64,000 nt of DNA from JAAZMI01 sp964603615 (GTDB taxonomy: Bacteria; Bacillota; Dethiobacteria; DTU022; UBA8154): positions 46,615 to 110,614 of the forward strand of contig CAZRVU010000002.1 of the NCBI GenBank assembly GCA_964603615.1. The letters run 5' to 3'. Both the position numbers and the translations under genes were made by a program. Position 1 is the stretch's first letter. The number at the start of each line of letters is the position of its first letter. The notes beneath the pieces were generated by a model, which saw nothing but the letters and a program-made list of their open reading frames with translations, was not told the DNA's origin and ran no database searches. Of the stretch, positions 61,311 to 64,000 are shown piece after piece.

Positions 61311-61348
61311 AACGATTTTCCTCTGCCAAGGAAAGTCGTTTTTTCTTT
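61311..61348 (+). terminator. Terminator after tRNA-Ser(CGA)
   Basis: A 12-bp stem with one G-U pair (AACGATTTTCCT and AGGAAAGTCGTT, 6-base loop) followed by TTTTCTTTT, six bases after the CCA. Confidence 0.88.
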
Positions 61349-61611
61349 TATGGAGATATGAACTCAAGATGCGTTTCCACTTCCTTTGCTTCTTTATTTT
61401 CTTCCATACTGCCAAAATTCAATCCCTCAACCATTACTTGTGCTGATGATAGTTTTGAGCTGTAGTCAAGGTGAGCATAAATATTTGCAGTAGTTGAAAA
61501 GTCACTATGTTCGAGCCAATCTTGAATCTGCTTCATAGGCACATTGTTGGCTAAAAACAAACTGGCACAGTTGTGTCTTAAATCATGAAAACGAATTCTT
61601 CTAAAACCGGA
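61348..61611 (-). pseudogene. Tyrosine recombinase C-terminal remnant next to tRNA-Ser(CGA)
   Basis: Open minus-strand frame of 88 codons. It reads FRRIRFHDLRHNCASLFLA, then MKQIQDWLEHSDFSTT and IYAHLDYSSKLSSAQ. These are the His-x-x-Arg, Leu-Glu-His and catalytic Tyr (IYAHLD) boxes of a phage-type integrase, of a different type from the remnant at 58951. An in-frame stop at 61612 cuts the N-terminal part. It points toward the tRNA 3' end, as expected for an integration site. Confidence 0.85.
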
Positions 61612-61731
61612 TTAACCCCTCAATATTGGACAAGCAGCCTTAAATCCTAGTGAAAACACATGATCCCATTTTTTATTATTGATACATCTTTCAGCTTCTA
61701 ACTTAGCAAAACCAACCATGTCTGATCCAAG

Positions 61732-61864
61732 GGTTTTGGCCCCTTGACATGGAGCCTTTCGGCCCGTGTTTACTAGGAGGCCCCCGGGAGCTGCGCTTGG
61801 CCTCCCGCCCGAACAGGCTAACACGGGCCGCACTTCACATCAATGGCAACGCAGGGCCAAAACC
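61732..61864. repeat. Nested GC-rich palindrome
   Basis: Three nested inverted repeats: outer GGTTTTGGCCC (61732-61742) with GGGCCAAAACC (61854-61864); middle CGGCCCGTGTT (61760-61770) with AACACGGGCCG (61820-61830); inner GGAGGCC (about 61777) with GGCCTCC (about 61799). Together they could fold into one long hairpin on either strand. A minus-strand frame of 73 codons crosses it but resembles nothing I know. Confidence 0.75.
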
Positions 61865-61879
61865 TGGTTTTCACCGTAA

Positions 61880-62512
61880 CTAAACCCTTATTTCCCGGGT
61901 AGTAAGGCCATTTGTTAGATGGTTATTATAAAATTCGCTGGGTGCCAGATAACCGATGCTAGAATGGATGCGCTGTTCGTTATAAAATCTGATAAACTCA
62001 GTAATGACTCTATAGGCTTCTTCGTAGCTGTCGAATTCGTAGCGGGAAAGGCAATCATCTTCCAATATCCGGTGAAAAGATTCGATATGAGCGTTTAAAT
62101 TGGGCATCCGAAACGGTATTCTTTCGTGTTCCACTCCCAGGCCATTTACTTTATCTTGAAACTTTTGGGATGTAAATTGCGGCCCATTGTCAGAACGAAT
62201 AACAGGTTTATTTTCGCTGTAAAGTAGCTTCCTTTCCCAAAGGGACTGTTCCAAGGTACGGGCAGCATCTTGACCGCTACACTGCAACCCGATGTGATAA
62301 CCAACTATGGAGCGGTCATAGATATCGATCATGGATTGGATAAAGAAAAATCTTTGTTCGCCACTGATATAACCGTATTTTAAATCTGTTTCCCAAAGTT
62401 GGTTGGAACCGATGATCGTCCGGTTTCTGGCCAGTTTCCTGGGATGCTTGGTCTTGACTTGTCGCTGTGGCCGCAGGATGTGGAGTTCCTTACATAGCCG
62501 GTATACTGTATT
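61880..62512 (-). pseudogene. IS3-family transposase orfB, 5' part lost to IS21-type insertion
   Basis: C-terminal part of an IS3-type integrase-core transposase. DDE residues: first Asp in LWETDLKYGYI, second Asp in IRSDNGPQFTSQKF, and Glu in NAHIESFHRILEDD. It ends IHSSIGYLAPSEF, a typical IS3 ending. The frame is cut at 62512 where the terminal repeat of an IS21-type element begins; the first residues given by the raw frame belong to that element. orfA and the N-terminal HTH are not seen. Confidence 0.88.
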
Positions 62513-62577
62513 TGTCAAGCGAAAAATCCCCCATATTTTAATCGAAAACTCCCCCACTTACCGTTAAAAAAATAACC

Positions 62578-63345
62578 TCATTCCTGTTCCCCCAACCATC
62601 TTTTGGTTTCTTTCAGACGGTAAGAATTACCATTCATGTTTACTATGTACGACTTGTGGGTAAGCCGGTCGATCATAGCAGCGGTCATCACAGGATCCTT
62701 AAATATTTCATCCCACCTTTCAAAAGAAAGATTTGTAGTGATAATGGTTGACTTACGGCCAGTCCTTAGGGACAGGTGTGTGAATAATAGCTCTGAGCCC
62801 TCTTTATCAAAAGAAATATAGCCCAGTTCATCAGCAATAACCAGATCATATTTTTCAAACTTGTTTTCAAATACCCTTAAAACCCTGGCTGAGCGGGATT
62901 CTTTGAGTTGGTTGACCAATAGTGGCACGGTGGTAAACAGCACCTTGTATCCTTCCAGGCAGGCCTTGATCCCCAAAGCGGTGGCAATATGCGTTTTGCC
63001 TGTTCCGGCATTACCCGCTAGAATAACATTTTGTCCTGTTTTGATGAACCCTAGGGAACTTAGAAGTTTTAGCTTTTTCCGGGCATCTTCAGGCAGGTCT
63101 TCAACAACCAAATCCTCCAGGTATTTTTTTGCTGGAAAACCAGCCAGGCGGATCCTGTTTTTCTTACCATTTTCACGCCTTAAATCAGCTTCCTTTTGCA
63201 GCAGGTAGTATAGAAATTCTTCATAAGCATAATTGTTCAGGTTCGCCTCCTGGGCGTCTTCCTTAAAGTTTTGTCTAATAGCCGGCAGCCTCAATTCTTT
63301 GCAGTAACCCTCAACCTTTTCTTCCATTTCCTGCTTAGCAGTCAT
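62578..63345 (-). CDS. istB: IstB-like ATPase of IS21 element
   Basis: AAA+ helper of IS21 transposition, 255 residues. The N-terminal region (LRLPAIRQNFKEDAQEANL) precedes Walker A AGNAGTGKTHIA (about 106-117) and Walker B DLVIADELGYI. The family stretch TGRKSTIITTNLSFERW and the sensor region IDRLTHKSYIV are present. Full length. Its start overlaps the istA stop codon by four bases. Confidence 0.95.
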   Translation of the reverse strand: MTAKQEMEEKVEGYCKELRLPAIRQNFKEDAQEANLNNYAYEEFLYYLLQKEADLRRENGKKNRIRLAGFPAKKYLEDLVVEDLPEDARKKLKLLSSLGFIKTGQNVILAGNAGTGKTHIATALGIKACLEGYKVLFTTVPLLVNQLKESRSARVLRVFENKFEKYDLVIADELGYISFDKEGSELLFTHLSLRTGRKSTIITTNLSFERWDEIFKDPVMTAAMIDRLTHKSYIVNMNGNSYRLKETKRWLGEQE

Positions 63346-64000
63346 AGTACCAGCGCCCCTTCAAATTCAGGGTTATCTTTGTTTAAAAGCCGGCCGTAGG
63401 CGTTAAGAATTCCTTTGGATAGGGTTGCAGTGTCTCCCCCGGTTATATTAGGATAGGTATCGTTGTTGCGCTTGCAGATGGAAACTATTTTTTCTGTTGA
63501 TAGATGGGCCGGGGATATTTTCTTAAGAGCTTCCATGGCGGATTGTACCCTAGTCCAGCCCTTTTCACCTACGAGCTCCAAAAGTTCTATGAATTCCTTT
63601 TCTTTTCCGGTATAATGGTCTTGGTAGATTTTTTGTAGTTCCGGTTCCGCTTGCTTTAAGGCCAGACTGCCAGCAAGGGCGCCGGGCTTTTTTTTAAGTG
63701 TCCTGGTGTAGTGATGCAGTTGAATGCTCCACTTTCTAGAACCATATTTACGTTTATGAACAGCTATTTTTTGTTCTTGGTGATAACAGCAAATATGGAA
63801 GGTGTATATTTTAACGAAAAGGAATTCCCCCACGTACTGGTCTGGCACCGAATAGCGGCAGGTGTCAACACATACAGTGGAATACTTGTCCACCCTTAAC
63901 TCGGTGACCCTGGCTGTGTCATATTTGGGTAGCCAAGGAAGGAGGTGCGGCTGTTCCTCTTTGAGGATATCCAGGGCGCTTTTGCCGTGGTCAGCTTGGT
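63342..64000 (-). CDS. istA: IstA-like transposase of IS21 element (N-terminus outside window)
   Basis: C-terminal part of the DDE transposase IstA; 219 codons are visible and the frame runs off the edge. It reads PKYDTARVTELRVDKY, then VDTCRYSVPDQYVG, both typical of the region after the catalytic core. The catalytic Asp and Glu residues and the N-terminal HTH lie beyond position 64000. It overlaps istB by four bases. Confidence 0.9.
   Translation of the reverse strand, partial: QADHGKSALDILKEEQPHLLPWLPKYDTARVTELRVDKYSTVCVDTCRYSVPDQYVGEFLFVKIYTFHICCYHQEQKIAVHKRKYGSRKWSIQLHHYTRTLKKKPGALAGSLALKQAEPELQKIYQDHYTGKEKEFIELLELVGEKGWTRVQSAMEALKKISPAHLSTEKIVSICKRNNDTYPNITGGDTATLSKGILNAYGRLLNKDNPEFEGALVL

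Larger units (their letters stand above)
62513..64000 (-). mobile_element. IS21-family element (truncated by window edge)
   Basis: The left end starts TGTCAAGC at 62513. Two terminal direct repeats CGAAAAATCCCCCA (62520-62533) and CGAAAACTCCCCCA (62543-62556) are of the IS21 type. Genes istB and istA follow on the minus strand. The element is inserted in an IS3 orfB. The other end is outside the window. Confidence 0.88.

Noticed and set aside
61612..61833. 73-codon minus-strand frame across the nested palindrome
   Set aside because: It spans strong inverted repeats and has no recognisable domain; the palindrome explains the lack of stops.
61890..61903. ATTTCCCGGGTAGT as a Noc-binding site
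   Set aside because: It has two mismatches to the consensus and lies at the 3' end of an IS3 transposase remnant.

Overview
The window is the chromosomal replication-origin region of a spore-forming Bacillota (Firmicutes), probably an anaerobic, moderately GC-rich member of the Clostridia sensu lato. The support is direct: the order rpmH-dnaA-dnaN-recF-remB-gyrB-gyrA, a Gram-positive walRK pair, noc-parA-parB with a perfect parS site, a T-box leader, and sporulation-linked genes (yyaC, the spoIIIJ-type yidC with jag, a lonC-type protease, GerMN domains). Genes left of dnaA lie mostly on the minus strand and genes right of it mostly on the plus strand, as expected for two forks leaving oriC at about 26.1-26.36 kb. 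The species cannot be fixed from sequence alone.

Left arm (1-24.3 kb, mostly minus strand): walK (cut by the window edge) and walR; an M23 endopeptidase with LysM and G5 domains; dnaB overlapping a lonC-type protease; rplI; the rpsF-ssb-rpsR operon; an AI-2E-type permease; ychF with a DUF951 protein. An accumulation zone at 12.6-16.6 kb follows, holding an IS5-group insertion sequence, a microsatellite, adk, yyaC and three MITE copies. Then come parS, parB, parA, noc, rsmG, mnmE (mnmG is missing), jag, yidC, yidD, rnpA and rpmH.

Origin and right arm (24.6-57 kb, plus strand): DnaA boxes, dnaA, oriC, dnaN, recF, a DUF721/DciA-like protein, remB, gyrB and gyrA. Next are a membrane-anchored FAD protein, a carboxyltransferase of the OadA/PycB type, and the T-box-controlled ilvE-ilvD-ilvB-ilvN genes followed by leuC-leuD. 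After these come an EF-G paralogue, ddl, pdxS (no pdxT), a family-4 uracil-DNA glycosylase, and a response regulator, histidine kinase and lipoprotein set. That last set resembles the actinobacterial MtrA-MtrB-LpqB module. argS and serS follow.

Tail (58.4-64 kb): tRNA-Ser(UGA), tRNA-Ser(GCU), tRNA-Arg(ACG), tadA and tRNA-Ser(CGA) are mixed with accessory DNA. The accessory DNA is two tyrosine-recombinase stubs, each beside a tRNA, a Phd/RelE-type toxin-antitoxin pair, a nested palindrome, and an IS3 orfB cut by an IS21-type element that runs off the window.

The most interesting items are four. A MITE family of about 225 bp has seven full, deleted or truncated copies with 6-7 bp target duplications; one copy duplicates the -10 box of the ilv promoter and another replaces the rplI stop codon. 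A perfect 15-bp hairpin sits between the Shine-Dalgarno sequence and the start codon of lonC. The regulator-kinase-lipoprotein module pairs a predicted beta-propeller with two GerMN domains. A 130-bp nested palindrome lies in the accessory tail.
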